A DNA stretch of 64,000 nucleotides from Treponema sp. UBA6988 (GCA_002448445.1 DJYC01000003.1:26063-90062); one strand, 5' to 3'; positions 49,401-57,731 are shown, counted from the first letter of the stretch. Notes: generated from the sequence alone by a model not told the origin. Numbers and translations: made by a program.

Positions 49401-51557
49401 TCAGTTCAATGAGAATTTAACGCCAAGCTCAAACTCCGGGTGAATCTTTAGATCTCCGGCATTTATCGTAAGGTTGTTGTCCAGATGGTCAAAGGCCTTT
49501 CTGTCTCCTTCGTATTCAAAGGAGAAGATTGCTCCGCCAAAAACCCTTAGGTGCTTTATGGGGCTAAAGCCTACCGAAATCCTTGATGAAGGGAAGAAGT
49601 GTGCCCCAAAGCTAAGCACTGTTTCATCGTTCTCTGCTTTGGCCTTGTCTTTTTCGTATTCCTCATCGTCCTTTTCGTATGCAACAAAGTTTGCCATGCC
49701 CTCAACGTCCAGGTTGATTTTGCCAAATTCAAAGCGGGAACCGAGGCCTGCCATTGTGACCATGTTTGCTTCTGAAAAGCTCTTGTCGCTAAAGCAATTC
49801 TTTGCTTTTCCAGACACTCCAAGCGTTGTGTACAAGTGCTTGTTGCCGGAGCTTAATGTTACGCGTATGTTCTTGTCAGAAGTAAAGGATGTTCCAAATT
49901 CAAAGACACCGTTCTTGGAATAGTTTACAAGGCCAATCTGGATTCCTTCTGATTCTTTTGCAACGTTTACAAGTCCAATCTGAGCACTGCCCTTTTTGAG
50001 ATTTCCTGTATAGTTGCATCCTGCCGACACCTGGCTTCCTTCCGCTTCCTTTGCTATGTTGAAAATTGCGGCTCCCTGAAAACCGTGCAGCTTTGTTGCA
50101 GTGTTGAAAATTCCTGCTATCTGGCTTCCGTGCACTTCTCCCGCCTTGTTGAAGATGCCGGTAACCTGGGCACCGATCACATTGTCCGCAGTGTTGAAGA
50201 TGCCGCTTACCTGCGCACCCTTTGCGGATTTTGCAGTGTTGTAGATGTAGCTTACCTGGGCACCCGTAAGGTATTCGCTGTCGTTAACGCCAATCGCAAC
50301 CATGGCGCCGTTTGTCTTGTAGACCTTGGAGCGCAGAAGTCCCAGAGAGAAGTTGGTTACGACTTTTTTGTGGAAGGGGCTCGAAATTTCATTGTTGAGG
50401 AGCGAGAATTCAACTGGAACATGCATTTCGCCGTTTTCGCCCTCAAGCTCTGCTTCATCATCTCCGCTGTCGCCGCGCGTCCTGTTGAAGGATGATGCCA
50501 CCGGGGAAAGTGAATTTGATGACAGTTCGTAGTTTTTTCCAGCCTTGAGCGTAAAGCTTCCCGTCATGGTCACGTTTTTTGTTATAAGCGTTGCAGAATA
50601 GTCTCCGTTTTCCAGCGCAAGGTAGATTGGCTTTTTTTCCGTCTTGTTTATTTCAGACACAAGCTTGCCGTTTTTGTCACGGATTATTATGCGTCCAGTA
50701 AGGCCCGGGGAAAGGGTTACTATGCTGTCTGAGTTTGAAATGTCGGAAAGCACAAGGTCGCCTGAGCCAACGAGCGTGATGTTGTAGTTGGGGTGCTGGG
50801 GGCCTGCGGAGCTGTTTTCCGTTTTGGAAAGCGTCTCGTTGAATGCATAGGAATAGAGTTCGTTCAAAGTGACTTTTTTGTCGCCTGAGCTGTCAGCTGC
50901 ACCGCGGAGTCCTGTTACGACTGCGTTGGTAAAGAATGAAGAGCCTATCTCGTCGGATTCCTGGGAGAATTCCTGGGAAGAGCTTGATGAAAGGTAGGCA
51001 TGTCCCTTTACTACGGATGAATCGTCCATGAGGAAGGGCTTTTGCTTCTGGCCACCCTTTGTGCGGATGAAGTTTCCTGAATAGCATGAGTCAAGTATTA
51101 CAACGTGAACGTCGCTGGGTACGTTGCTAATGGTAGCCTTGAGGCTTGAATATCCGTAGCTTGCGTTTCCGAGCAGCAGGGCATTTTCGTCCGAATGTCC
51201 TGAATAGTAGAAGAGGAATTCGGAGCGCTTTGAGTTGGCCTTGTTCCTGCTAATCATCCTGGAGACCGTCTGCATTGCCTCGTCAAGGTCGGACTTTGTC
51301 GGGTCAAGCAGGAGTATTCCGTTTGAGCGGGGAATTCCGCCTATCTCCGCCATCGTCTTTTGAAATGCAATTGCGTCTGTGCCCGCATAGAGAAGCTTCT
51401 GGTTTTTCTTGCCGCCGTTGTTTGAGCCTACAAAAATTGCGTAGCGTTCAACCCCCGCGGATTCACCTGCCAGCGCAAATGCGGCAAGCGGTGCGATTGC
51501 GGTCTGTATAAATAAAAGTATGGGCAAGATATGTTTTTTCATAGCGTTCATTTTCAT
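49401..51557 (-). CDS. Exported caspase-like (peptidase C14) protein with surface repeats
   Basis: A 718-residue protein. A signal peptide covers about residues 1-30 (LPILLFIQTAIAPLAAFALA). Residues 35-260 are a caspase/orthocaspase fold with His in FLFYYSGHSDENALLL and Cys in VVILDSCYSGNFIRT. A PEGA-like beta domain follows (IRDKNGKLVSEINKTEKKP). From about 420 to 570 there are near-repeats of the type GAQVSGIFNTADNV and GSQIAGIFNTATKL, known from Leptospira LA_2272-type surface-repeat proteins, and the rest may form a membrane barrel. It is the third gene of the ECF sigma operon and could process or sense an envelope component. AGGG precedes the ATG. Confidence 0.85.
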   Translation of the reverse strand: MKMNAMKKHILPILLFIQTAIAPLAAFALAGESAGVERYAIFVGSNNGGKKNQKLLYAGTDAIAFQKTMAEIGGIPRSNGILLLDPTKSDLDEAMQTVSRMISRNKANSKRSEFLFYYSGHSDENALLLGNASYGYSSLKATISNVPSDVHVVILDSCYSGNFIRTKGGQKQKPFLMDDSSVVKGHAYLSSSSSQEFSQESDEIGSSFFTNAVVTGLRGAADSSGDKKVTLNELYSYAFNETLSKTENSSAGPQHPNYNITLVGSGDLVLSDISNSDSIVTLSPGLTGRIIIRDKNGKLVSEINKTEKKPIYLALENGDYSATLITKNVTMTGSFTLKAGKNYELSSNSLSPVASSFNRTRGDSGDDEAELEGENGEMHVPVEFSLLNNEISSPFHKKVVTNFSLGLLRSKVYKTNGAMVAIGVNDSEYLTGAQVSYIYNTAKSAKGAQVSGIFNTADNVIGAQVTGIFNKAGEVHGSQIAGIFNTATKLHGFQGAAIFNIAKEAEGSQVSAGCNYTGNLKKGSAQIGLVNVAKESEGIQIGLVNYSKNGVFEFGTSFTSDKNIRVTLSSGNKHLYTTLGVSGKAKNCFSDKSFSEANMVTMAGLGSRFEFGKINLDVEGMANFVAYEKDDEEYEKDKAKAENDETVLSFGAHFFPSSRISVGFSPIKHLRVFGGAIFSFEYEGDRKAFDHLDNNLTINAGDLKIHPEFELGVKFSLN

Positions 51558-51566
51558 AATTGTACC

Positions 51567-52343
51567 CTATTTTTTCTTTAGTATAAAGATGGAGCCGTCG
51601 CAGTCTTTTGGAAGGTAAGAGCCTTTCTTTAGGAAGCTGATGCTGTATTTGTCCTTGCTGATTTTTTCTATTTCTGAAAGGTTGAACTCTTTTTCTGAGG
51701 CTACAAAGATGAAGCACTCGTAGTCAGGGGCATTGTCGAGCGAGTAGGAGAATGAAAGAGGCACTTCTTCCCCGGTCTTTTCAAGCTTTGCCGCAGTCCA
51801 GCTGTTTTCCGGAAAGTGGCGGGTGACGTTGCCGTTTCCATCCACGCTGAATATGACTCCGTAGCTGTATATACCCGGCGTGTATGTAATCTGGATAAGG
51901 TCGTTTTCACTTGCACTCTCTCCGTTCTTGAGGAGCTGGGCATCATTCCCACTCTGGCGGTAGAGCCTTATCTGGTGGTGGGCGTTTCCCTTTATATGGA
52001 TTGAGCCTGCGCCCGCTGTGCCCGTGGTGTTGCGCATGGCAAGCGGAAGGGCAAATGCAAGGAGAAGTATTGCGGCTGCACAGTATTTCCAGACGGAAAG
52101 CCTTTGTCCTTTTGATGCAGCGTCTTTCTTTTCAGAAGCATCCGGCTGGTTTTTCTGTTCAAAGCCTTTCTGCATGATTTTTGAGTGCATGGCGTCAATC
52201 GGGTATGCGGCAAGAATTTCCTCGTTTGACTTCCTGAGTTTTGCAAGCTCCGACTGAATGGCTTCCTTTCCGTATTTATCGTAATAGTCTTTTTCGTTTT
52301 TCTCGTCAAGAAGAATTTCTTCTAACAGCAACTGTGGAATCAT
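51567..52343 (-). CDS. Membrane protein in anti-sigma position (DUF4384-like)
   Basis: A 258-residue protein. The first 100 residues are charged and cytoplasmic (DEKNEKDYYDKYGKEAIQSE), one membrane helix follows (KYCAAAILLLAFALPLAM) and the periplasmic C-terminus is an immunoglobulin-like domain of the DUF4384 type (DLIQITYTPGIYSYGVIFSV; ECFIFVASEKEFNL). Gene order sigma factor-membrane protein and overlap by four bases are those of ECF/anti-sigma pairs, but no ZAS zinc motif is present. I infer it holds the sigma factor inactive until the periplasmic part receives a signal. Confidence 0.75.
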   Translation of the reverse strand: MIPQLLLEEILLDEKNEKDYYDKYGKEAIQSELAKLRKSNEEILAAYPIDAMHSKIMQKGFEQKNQPDASEKKDAASKGQRLSVWKYCAAAILLLAFALPLAMRNTTGTAGAGSIHIKGNAHHQIRLYRQSGNDAQLLKNGESASENDLIQITYTPGIYSYGVIFSVDGNGNVTRHFPENSWTAAKLEKTGEEVPLSFSYSLDNAPDYECFIFVASEKEFNLSEIEKISKDKYSISFLKKGSYLPKDCDGSIFILKKK

Positions 52344-52843
52344 AACTGCCCCCTGTCCATAATTTGTGACGAATATTTTTTAAGTTCAGAAATCCTTTTC
52401 CTTACGCCCGAAACAGACATTCCGACCTGACCCGCCGTTTCTTCCAGCGTAAGACCGTCAACGAAATGCAGGGTTGCGATAAGGGCGTCCTTCTTGTCGC
52501 GGCCAGAGAAAATCTTCTCCAGAATGATTCCCGCTTCAATTTTGTCACGCTCGGCTTCAGAAAAACTGTCTGCAATCGTTTCGCTGATTACGTCAAAGTC
52601 AGGCCCGGAGCGAAGTTTGTCGGACCGGATCTTGTTAAGGCAAACTCTCGTGGCCGTTACGTAAAAAAGGCTTGAGCAAACTTCCTTGATTTTGCATTTG
52701 CTGTCCAGAATGCGCATGAATACGTCCTGCATGGCATCCAGGGCCTTTTCTTCGTCTTTGAGAATTGCACGGCAGCGCCTCAGAACCATTGGGGCGTATT
52801 TTCTGTACACTTCGTCAAAATCACGGTTCGTTAAAGTTTTCAT
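52340..52843 (-). CDS. ECF-type RNA polymerase sigma factor
   Basis: A 167-residue sigma factor. Region 2 spans about residues 8-75 (VYRKYAPMVLRRCRAILKDE; QDVFMRILDSK) and region 4 about 110-160 (FVDGLTLEETAGQVGMSVSG, then VRKRISELKK). It lacks region 3, as in all ECF factors. It is the first gene of the operon, overlapping the anti-sigma-position gene by four bases, and its promoter element is shared with the receptor and exbB operons, so positive autoregulation is likely. The ribosome site CGGAG is 13 bases upstream of the ATG, rather far. Confidence 0.92.
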   Translation of the reverse strand: MKTLTNRDFDEVYRKYAPMVLRRCRAILKDEEKALDAMQDVFMRILDSKCKIKEVCSSLFYVTATRVCLNKIRSDKLRSGPDFDVISETIADSFSEAERDKIEAGIILEKIFSGRDKKDALIATLHFVDGLTLEETAGQVGMSVSGVRKRISELKKYSSQIMDRGQL

Positions 52844-52868
52844 CTTGGTTAATTAACTCCGTCACTTT

Positions 52869-52899
52869 ATTAGACACTTGGGAAGGCCAAATGTGTCAC
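52869..52899 (-). promoter_or_regulatory. Shared ECF-type promoter element, site 1 (sigma operon)
   Basis: GTGACAC (minus strand, 52893-52899), 15 bases, GTGTCTAAT (52869-52877). The right half resembles the -10 of ECF promoters (GTCTAA). Because GACAC and GTGTC are inverted repeats, the element could instead be a protein operator. It lies 26 bases before the sigma-factor ATG. Confidence 0.75.
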
Positions 52900-52918
52900 T
52901 TTTTTGGATACGATTCTT

Positions 52919-53695
52919 TTACATGGAGAAATCTTTGCCCAGGTAGATTTCGCGGGCCTTGGGGGAGGCAAGTATGTCCGCCTTGTTGCCCTGGACAATG
53001 AGTTCTCCAGTGGATATGATGATGGCACGGCTTGTGATTTCCAGCGTGTCGCGAACGTTGTGGTCTGTAATCAGTATGCCTATGCCGCGCTTTGAAAGCT
53101 GCTTTATCATTTTTTTGATGTCGGCAACTGCAATCGGGTCTATTCCCGCAAAGGGTTCATCCAGCAGAAGGAATTTTGGTTCTATAGCAAGGGAGCGGGC
53201 AATTTCCGTGCGGCGGCGCTCACCTCCGGACAGGGTGTATGCCTGCTGTTTTCGTATTCTGCTTATAGCAAATTCCTCTATCAGTTCCTCAAGCTTTTTC
53301 TTTTTTTGCTCTTTTGTAAGATCCCGCCTTGTTTCAAGGATTGACCAGATGTTTTCTTCTACGGTTAGCTTTCGGAAAACCGAGGGTTCCTGGGGAAGGT
53401 AGGATATGCCAAGCTGGGCCCGCTTGAACATGGGAAGAACCGTAATCCTCTTGTCGTCAAGGAATATTTCTCCGCTCGTGGGCTTGTAGAATCCTACAAT
53501 CATATAGAATGTCGTTGTCTTTCCGGCTCCGTTTGGCCCCAGCAGGCCTACGACTTCTCCCGTCTGCATGGAGAATTCAACACCCTTTACTACGTTTTTC
53601 TTTCCGAATGACTTGTGCAGGGAGGAGACTCTTAGCGAGTGTATGCCTGTCTGTGAAGGCTCGGAAAAGAGGTCGCCCGAATCATTGCTTTGCAT
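52919..53695 (-). CDS. lptB: LPS/lipid export ABC transporter ATPase LptB
   Basis: A 258-residue ATPase. Walker A GPNGAGKTTTFYMIVGFYKP, signature LSGGERRRTEIARSLA, Walker B FLLLDEPFAGIDPIAV and ILITDHNVRDTL are those of LptB, which powers the transport of lipopolysaccharide-like molecules from the inner membrane. The first 20 residues (QSNDSGDLFSEPSQTG) extend beyond the common start. It overlaps the preceding lptA-like gene by 14 bases. Treponemes generally lack classical LPS, so the cargo may be another lipid or glycolipid. Confidence 0.94.
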   Translation of the reverse strand: MQSNDSGDLFSEPSQTGIHSLRVSSLHKSFGKKNVVKGVEFSMQTGEVVGLLGPNGAGKTTTFYMIVGFYKPTSGEIFLDDKRITVLPMFKRAQLGISYLPQEPSVFRKLTVEENIWSILETRRDLTKEQKKKKLEELIEEFAISRIRKQQAYTLSGGERRRTEIARSLAIEPKFLLLDEPFAGIDPIAVADIKKMIKQLSKRGIGILITDHNVRDTLEITSRAIIISTGELIVQGNKADILASPKAREIYLGKDFSM

Positions 53696-54572
53696 CTTTT
53701 TCCTCCTTGCCTTTTTCCTTTACGTATTCATCTTTTTTGGGGTCTTCTTTTACGTTATTTTCCTTTTTGTCATCTTTTGAGGCTTCTTCGTCTTTCTTGC
53801 CATCGGCCTTGTCAGTTTCCTTTTTGCTCTTGTCATCAGCCTTGCCTGCCTGATCTTCTTTTGATGACGAATCCTTCGTGCCCTCCGAATCCTTGCTCTC
53901 TGCCTTGCCATCGTCCTTTTTTGCAGCTGATTCCGTATTGCCGGACTTTGATGAATCCTTTGTTGTGACGGAACCGCGAACGTGACCGTCCAGTGTGATT
54001 TCATCTGTCTTTAGGTTAAGGGATATTTCCTGGGCCCTGAATACATCCTGATTCTGTACAACCTGGGGGTTGCCGCTCATATCCAGCAACTGCTGCTTTT
54101 TGTTGTAAACGGCGTGTGCTGCAGTGCAAGTGTTTTTGTCCTGCACCAGATAGACGTTTATCTGCATAACCGCGACTTCCGTTTTCTGGTTGTATTCAAT
54201 CAGCTCTGCGTCCGCCGTGACATTGTTTTCCTTGTCGATGAGGTGGACTGCGTTCCTGAGGACTGCTATTTTTGAGATGCGGTCGTATGTCATGGAACTG
54301 CATGTGAAGTCCAGCTTGCTCTGGGAATTTGTGCCCTTTATGTTGCCGGATGCCTTCATGAAGCGAAAGTCGCTTCCGTAGAGTTCTATCGTGTCAGCAG
54401 AAATTTCCATTTCATCGGCCTTTATGTTTGCGTTGCCGGTAAGCATTGTCCTGTCTGAATTTTTGCCCGAGACTCCACTCATTGAATCCGCGCTGAAAGT
54501 TATTTTTTCTGCACTTGCAAAAATGGCGGCTGCTGCAATAAGGAAAACTGCTGGAATTATTTTGTACTTCAT
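53682..54572 (-). CDS. lptA: LptA-like periplasmic bridge protein with charged tail
   Basis: A 296-residue exported protein. Signal peptide at residues 1-21; the OstA/LptA jellyroll repeat region spans about 25-205 (DEMEISADTIELYGSDFRFM; ITLDGHVRGSVTT). The last 85 residues are low-complexity lysine, aspartate and glutamate (KKDDGKAESKDSEGTKDS and similar), absent from ordinary LptA (about 180 residues). LptA forms the bridge between inner and outer membrane in lipid export. Start overlaps the end of the lptC-like gene by four bases. Confidence 0.88.
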   Translation of the reverse strand: MKYKIIPAVFLIAAAAIFASAEKITFSADSMSGVSGKNSDRTMLTGNANIKADEMEISADTIELYGSDFRFMKASGNIKGTNSQSKLDFTCSSMTYDRISKIAVLRNAVHLIDKENNVTADAELIEYNQKTEVAVMQINVYLVQDKNTCTAAHAVYNKKQQLLDMSGNPQVVQNQDVFRAQEISLNLKTDEITLDGHVRGSVTTKDSSKSGNTESAAKKDDGKAESKDSEGTKDSSSKEDQAGKADDKSKKETDKADGKKDEEASKDDKKENNVKEDPKKDEYVKEKGKEEKDAKQ

Positions 54573-55132
54573 TCCGCCTCCTCGATATCATCCGTGGAAA
54601 TTGCGCCTTCCACCGGGCCTTCAAATTCAAAGCGGCCGGAAACTCCGCTTGCCGAAAAGCCCTTGCCCGCAAGTTCCAGGTCGCCATGTACAAAATGAAC
54701 CAAGTCATCCTTTGCAAATATCAGCTGTTCAGTCTTGTCGTTCCACTGCATGGTCTCCGCGCTGATTTTTATGCCCTGGGAATTGTTTTCTATCTGGACG
54801 CCCTTTAAAAGTGTATAGGTATTTTCGTTTGGCTGGATGCCTATAAGACCACAGCTGCCCACCGTATCCAGCTTGCCTTTTGAATCCCATGTGCAGAATT
54901 CTGCCTCCTCTGCAAAATATGCACCGTCGCTTTTGTATTCCTCCAGCTTGGAAGATGTAAGGTTCAGCTTCTGGTTGTTCCTCTCGTAGCGGCTGAATTT
55001 TACGTTCGTAAAGACGATTTCTGGAACGCTGGCCTTTGTGTCCGTTACCTTTTCATACTGAAGGGAACATGACGGGAGGGATGCCAAGATGAAAATTCCC
55101 AAGCCTTTTAAAAGAATTCTTTCAGATTTCAT
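54569..55132 (-). CDS. lptC: LptC-like lipoprotein
   Basis: A 187-residue protein with an export signal (ILLKGLGIFILASLPSCSL) whose cysteine near residue 22 can be lipidated. The rest has the antiparallel beta layout of LptC (FTNVKFSRYERNNQKLNLTS; ENNSQGIKISAETMQWNDKT). LptC joins LptB2FG to LptA. Standard LptC keeps its helix as an anchor, so a lipid anchor is a variant. The start overlaps the rseC-like gene by 11 bases. Confidence 0.85.
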   Translation of the reverse strand: MKSERILLKGLGIFILASLPSCSLQYEKVTDTKASVPEIVFTNVKFSRYERNNQKLNLTSSKLEEYKSDGAYFAEEAEFCTWDSKGKLDTVGSCGLIGIQPNENTYTLLKGVQIENNSQGIKISAETMQWNDKTEQLIFAKDDLVHFVHGDLELAGKGFSASGVSGRFEFEGPVEGAISTDDIEEAE

Positions 55133-55556
55133 TCCCGTATACTTCTACAATCTGGTTTTGCCCGGAAAGCGGGAAAAGCCTTGTGAGTGCAAATACAAGC
55201 ACTGCCGATGTGCAGAGAAAGGCCAGTGTGCATAGAGCCTTGAATCCTTCCGTTGCAACAAGCCCCAGCAGGCCTGCAATCTTTTCTGAAAAGACGAATC
55301 CTGCGACTGCAAACAAAAAGGGCAAGAGGAGGGCAAAAATTCCCTGGACAGCCTCAGCCTTTTTTTCTGCCGTAATGCCGACGACCATCCCTTCCCTAAG
55401 CGGTATGGAAAGTGGGTTTGTCGCTGTATATGGCACGCGAAACTCCCCCTCGCGCTCGCTGCACTTGTGGCTGCAGGTGGCGCAGGCATCTTTTACGAAG
55501 GGCAGTACCGTTACCTGTTCGCTTTCTATTTTTACGACGATTCCTTTTCTGTACAT
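55122..55556 (-). CDS. RseC/MucC-family (SoxR-reducing) membrane protein
   Basis: A 144-residue protein of the RseC/MucC family. The N-terminal part has the cysteine cluster CATCSHKCSE near residues 24-33, and two membrane helices lie at about 72-95 (GIFALLLPFLFAVAGFVF) and 105-127 (ALCTLAFLCTSAVLVFALT). In other bacteria it acts with the Rnf/Rsx electron-transfer complex or on sigma-E. Here it lies in the lpt operon, the start overlapping the TPR gene by one base. The link to lipid export is not known. Confidence 0.86.
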   Translation of the reverse strand: MYRKGIVVKIESEQVTVLPFVKDACATCSHKCSEREGEFRVPYTATNPLSIPLREGMVVGITAEKKAEAVQGIFALLLPFLFAVAGFVFSEKIAGLLGLVATEGFKALCTLAFLCTSAVLVFALTRLFPLSGQNQIVEVYGNEI

Positions 55557-56074
55557 TACTTCTTAAGCTCCTTCATGCGCAGTGCACAGGCCTTTGCTCC
55601 GGCTTCGTTGCCAAGTTCCGAGTAGGTGTCCCTCAGGTTGAACAGGGCGTCATAGTAGTAGGGGTTTATGGAAAGAGCCTGCTCGAATGCTTCGCTTGCG
55701 CTTCCGTAGTCTGACTGGTTAAAGTAGAGGACTCCCAGCGTGTTCCACAGGTGGTAGTTTGCATCGTTTAAGCCAAGTCCTGCCGTGCAGTAGCGGAATG
55801 CCTCTTCAAACCTTCCCATGTTAAAGCAGATTATTGCAAGGGACTCTATTACCTCTTCGTCGTAGGGGTTCATAAGGTGGGCCTTGTGGATGGCGTTTTT
55901 TGCGTCTTCCAGGTTGCCTGCGTCGCGGTATGTGATGCCAAGGTTGAACCATAAGAGGTAGTTCTGGCGTTCCATTGAGATTGCGCGGATAAAGCAGGCT
56001 ATTGCTTCCTTGTATTCTCCCTTGGAGGCGAGTTCTATGGCCTGGTTGTTCAAGGTTTCTGAAGTTTCTCTCAT
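55556..56074 (-). CDS. TPR-repeat protein
   Basis: A 172-residue protein made of about four or five tetratricopeptide repeats (NNQAIELASKGEYKEAIACF; NLGITYRDAGNLEDAKNAIH; LGVLYFNQSDYGSASEAFEQ). No signal peptide is seen, so it is cytoplasmic. TPRs bind partner proteins; the partner is unknown. AGGAGG precedes the start. It connects the polyprenyl synthase gene with the rseC-lpt genes in one leftward operon. Confidence 0.9.
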   Translation of the reverse strand: MRETSETLNNQAIELASKGEYKEAIACFIRAISMERQNYLLWFNLGITYRDAGNLEDAKNAIHKAHLMNPYDEEVIESLAIICFNMGRFEEAFRYCTAGLGLNDANYHLWNTLGVLYFNQSDYGSASEAFEQALSINPYYYDALFNLRDTYSELGNEAGAKACALRMKELKK

Positions 56075-56087
56075 GCAGGGCCTCCTT

Positions 56088-57185
56088 TTAGATGTTTGCC
56101 GGTACCATAGACCGGAACAAATCCTGAATCAAAAGTGCGTATTTGTTTGCGCTGCCAAAAATGTCTGCAAACTCTGCACAACCTTCTTCTATTAGCGAAA
56201 CGCCTTTTTGCTTTGCCTGCGCGATTGAATTTGCCCCTTCAAGAATTCCTATGGCTTTTTCTACGGCAGGACTGTTTATGCCTTCTTTTGCGGCCTGTTC
56301 AAAGCAGCTTTCAAGTTCCTGGAATTCTTTGGAAGAGTTTCCCTTGCTTTGGGCAAAGAGCAGGACTGGAAGTGATTTTTTTCCTTCTACAATGTCGTCT
56401 CCGCGTTTTTTGCCCGGGTTTCCTGTGCTAAGGTTTATTACATCGTCTATAATCTGGAAGCCAGCGCCAATCTTTGCGGCTGTAGCACCGGCCTTTTTTG
56501 CGGTAGAGTCGTCGGCCTTGCATGCCATGCAGCCAAGCTTTACAGCAAGGGATGCCAGCGTTCCTGTCTTGCACTGAACCATGGCAAGGTATTCGTCGGG
56601 GCTGGGGATAAAGCCTTTGTTGCGGTGCCAAGCTATGTCCATTGCCTGTCCCAAGTGGAGCCTTCTTAGTTCCATGTTGTAGAGGGCGTAAACCCTTGCC
56701 TTTAGGGCTTCGTCTGTGGATGAAAGCGTGTCTATGCAGCTTGTGGCAGCAAAATAAAGCCATGAGCCTGCGTTGAGGGCCGTGTCCAAACCGTATGTTA
56801 TGTATGCGGCGGGCTGTCCGCGGCGGGTGTCTGAAGAGTCTTCTATGTCGTCGTGGATAAGGCTTGCCGTGTGGGTGAACTCCACAAGGGGGGTTAAGTG
56901 GCAGGCTGTCTCGAATTTATTGCTGGAAGACGGGTCCTTTGTGCCGCCGTCTTTTTCTGCAAGAGCCTGGGCTGTTAGCACGAGGAGCAGGGGCCTCCAT
57001 CGCTTTCCCCCAAGGTCAACCAGGGAGCGGGTGGGGGTAATAAGTGGGCTTATGTGGTCGGCTGTAACGGCGGGATAGAGTTGTCCAAAAACGGTATCCT
57101 GCCATTCCTTCCCGGAGACTTTTGGAAGGGCCTTGTGAATTTCTTCTTCTATGCGTGCCAAGTAAGGCGCAAAATCTTTGTTCAT
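56088..57185 (-). CDS. Polyprenyl diphosphate synthase
   Basis: A 365-residue trans-prenyltransferase. The first aspartate-rich motif is LIHDDIEDSSDTRRG (DDxxxxD form), the second reads FQIIDDVINLST, where the usual last aspartate is asparagine. GGKRWRPLLLVL is the isopentenyl-diphosphate contact, with the substituted Lys-Arg pair in place. It condenses isopentenyl diphosphate units to make a quinone-side-chain, carotenoid or undecaprenyl precursor. Chain length cannot be told. It lacks a ribosome site; TATACT ends seven bases before the ATG. Confidence 0.9.
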   Translation of the reverse strand: MNKDFAPYLARIEEEIHKALPKVSGKEWQDTVFGQLYPAVTADHISPLITPTRSLVDLGGKRWRPLLLVLTAQALAEKDGGTKDPSSSNKFETACHLTPLVEFTHTASLIHDDIEDSSDTRRGQPAAYITYGLDTALNAGSWLYFAATSCIDTLSSTDEALKARVYALYNMELRRLHLGQAMDIAWHRNKGFIPSPDEYLAMVQCKTGTLASLAVKLGCMACKADDSTAKKAGATAAKIGAGFQIIDDVINLSTGNPGKKRGDDIVEGKKSLPVLLFAQSKGNSSKEFQELESCFEQAAKEGINSPAVEKAIGILEGANSIAQAKQKGVSLIEEGCAEFADIFGSANKYALLIQDLFRSMVPANI

Positions 57186-57192
57186 CTATTAT

Positions 57193-57221
57193 AGTATAAT
57201 CTAAATTTGGGCTATGGGCAA
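57193..57221 (-). promoter_or_regulatory. Promoter of the polyprenyl synthase operon, leaderless
   Basis: On the minus strand TTGCCC (57216-57221), 17 bases, TATACT (57193-57198), then seven bases to the ATG at 57185. With no Shine-Dalgarno, a leaderless mRNA is likely. Confidence 0.65.
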
Positions 57222-57266
57222 GCGTGGGGTTTTAACAAAAGAAATCAAGTGCAAATCTTTAAGGAG

Positions 57267-57728
57267 TTAAGACTCAGAGGTTGAGGGGGTCTGGTATTTT
57301 ACGAAGTCTTTGTTTATGTAGACGGAGGTTTTTACGGGCGGGGCAAAGGCGTTTTTGATTGCCTGGATGAAGGAGGGCTTGTAGAGTTTTTTTAGGGTGC
57401 GGTATTCGTCTTTTTTGCCAAGGTCGCTAAGGACTACTTTTGTTAAAAGCCTTCCGCAGGGCATTTGCATAAAGAGCTTGAATGATTCGGGGTTGAACTG
57501 AGTCTTGTTTTTTCCGAATAGAACTTCATACTTACGCTGTTTGTCCGGCCAGGTGGAAAAAAGTTTTGCCGCACGGGAAAGTATGTATAAAGCTACAATC
57601 CCCTGCGGCAGCAAAAGCCATGCCGATATTTTGTACAGCGGTATGGCCATTGCGAGTATGCTCAAAAAGAGCAGCAAAAATGCGTAAGTATTCAGGTAGC
57701 AGTACCTGAAAAACTTATTTTTGGGCAT
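57267..57728 (-). CDS. Unrecognised two-helix membrane protein
   Basis: A 153-residue protein with a membrane hairpin at residues 11-50 (YAFLLLFLSILAMAIPLYKI; SAWLLLPQGIVALYILSRAA) and a basic cytoplasmic remainder. No family recognised. It begins four bases after the stop of the PH-like gene and is cotranscribed with it. Confidence 0.65.
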   Translation of the reverse strand: MPKNKFFRYCYLNTYAFLLLFLSILAMAIPLYKISAWLLLPQGIVALYILSRAAKLFSTWPDKQRKYEVLFGKNKTQFNPESFKLFMQMPCGRLLTKVVLSDLGKKDEYRTLKKLYKPSFIQAIKNAFAPPVKTSVYINKDFVKYQTPSTSES

Positions 57729-57731
57729 TTT

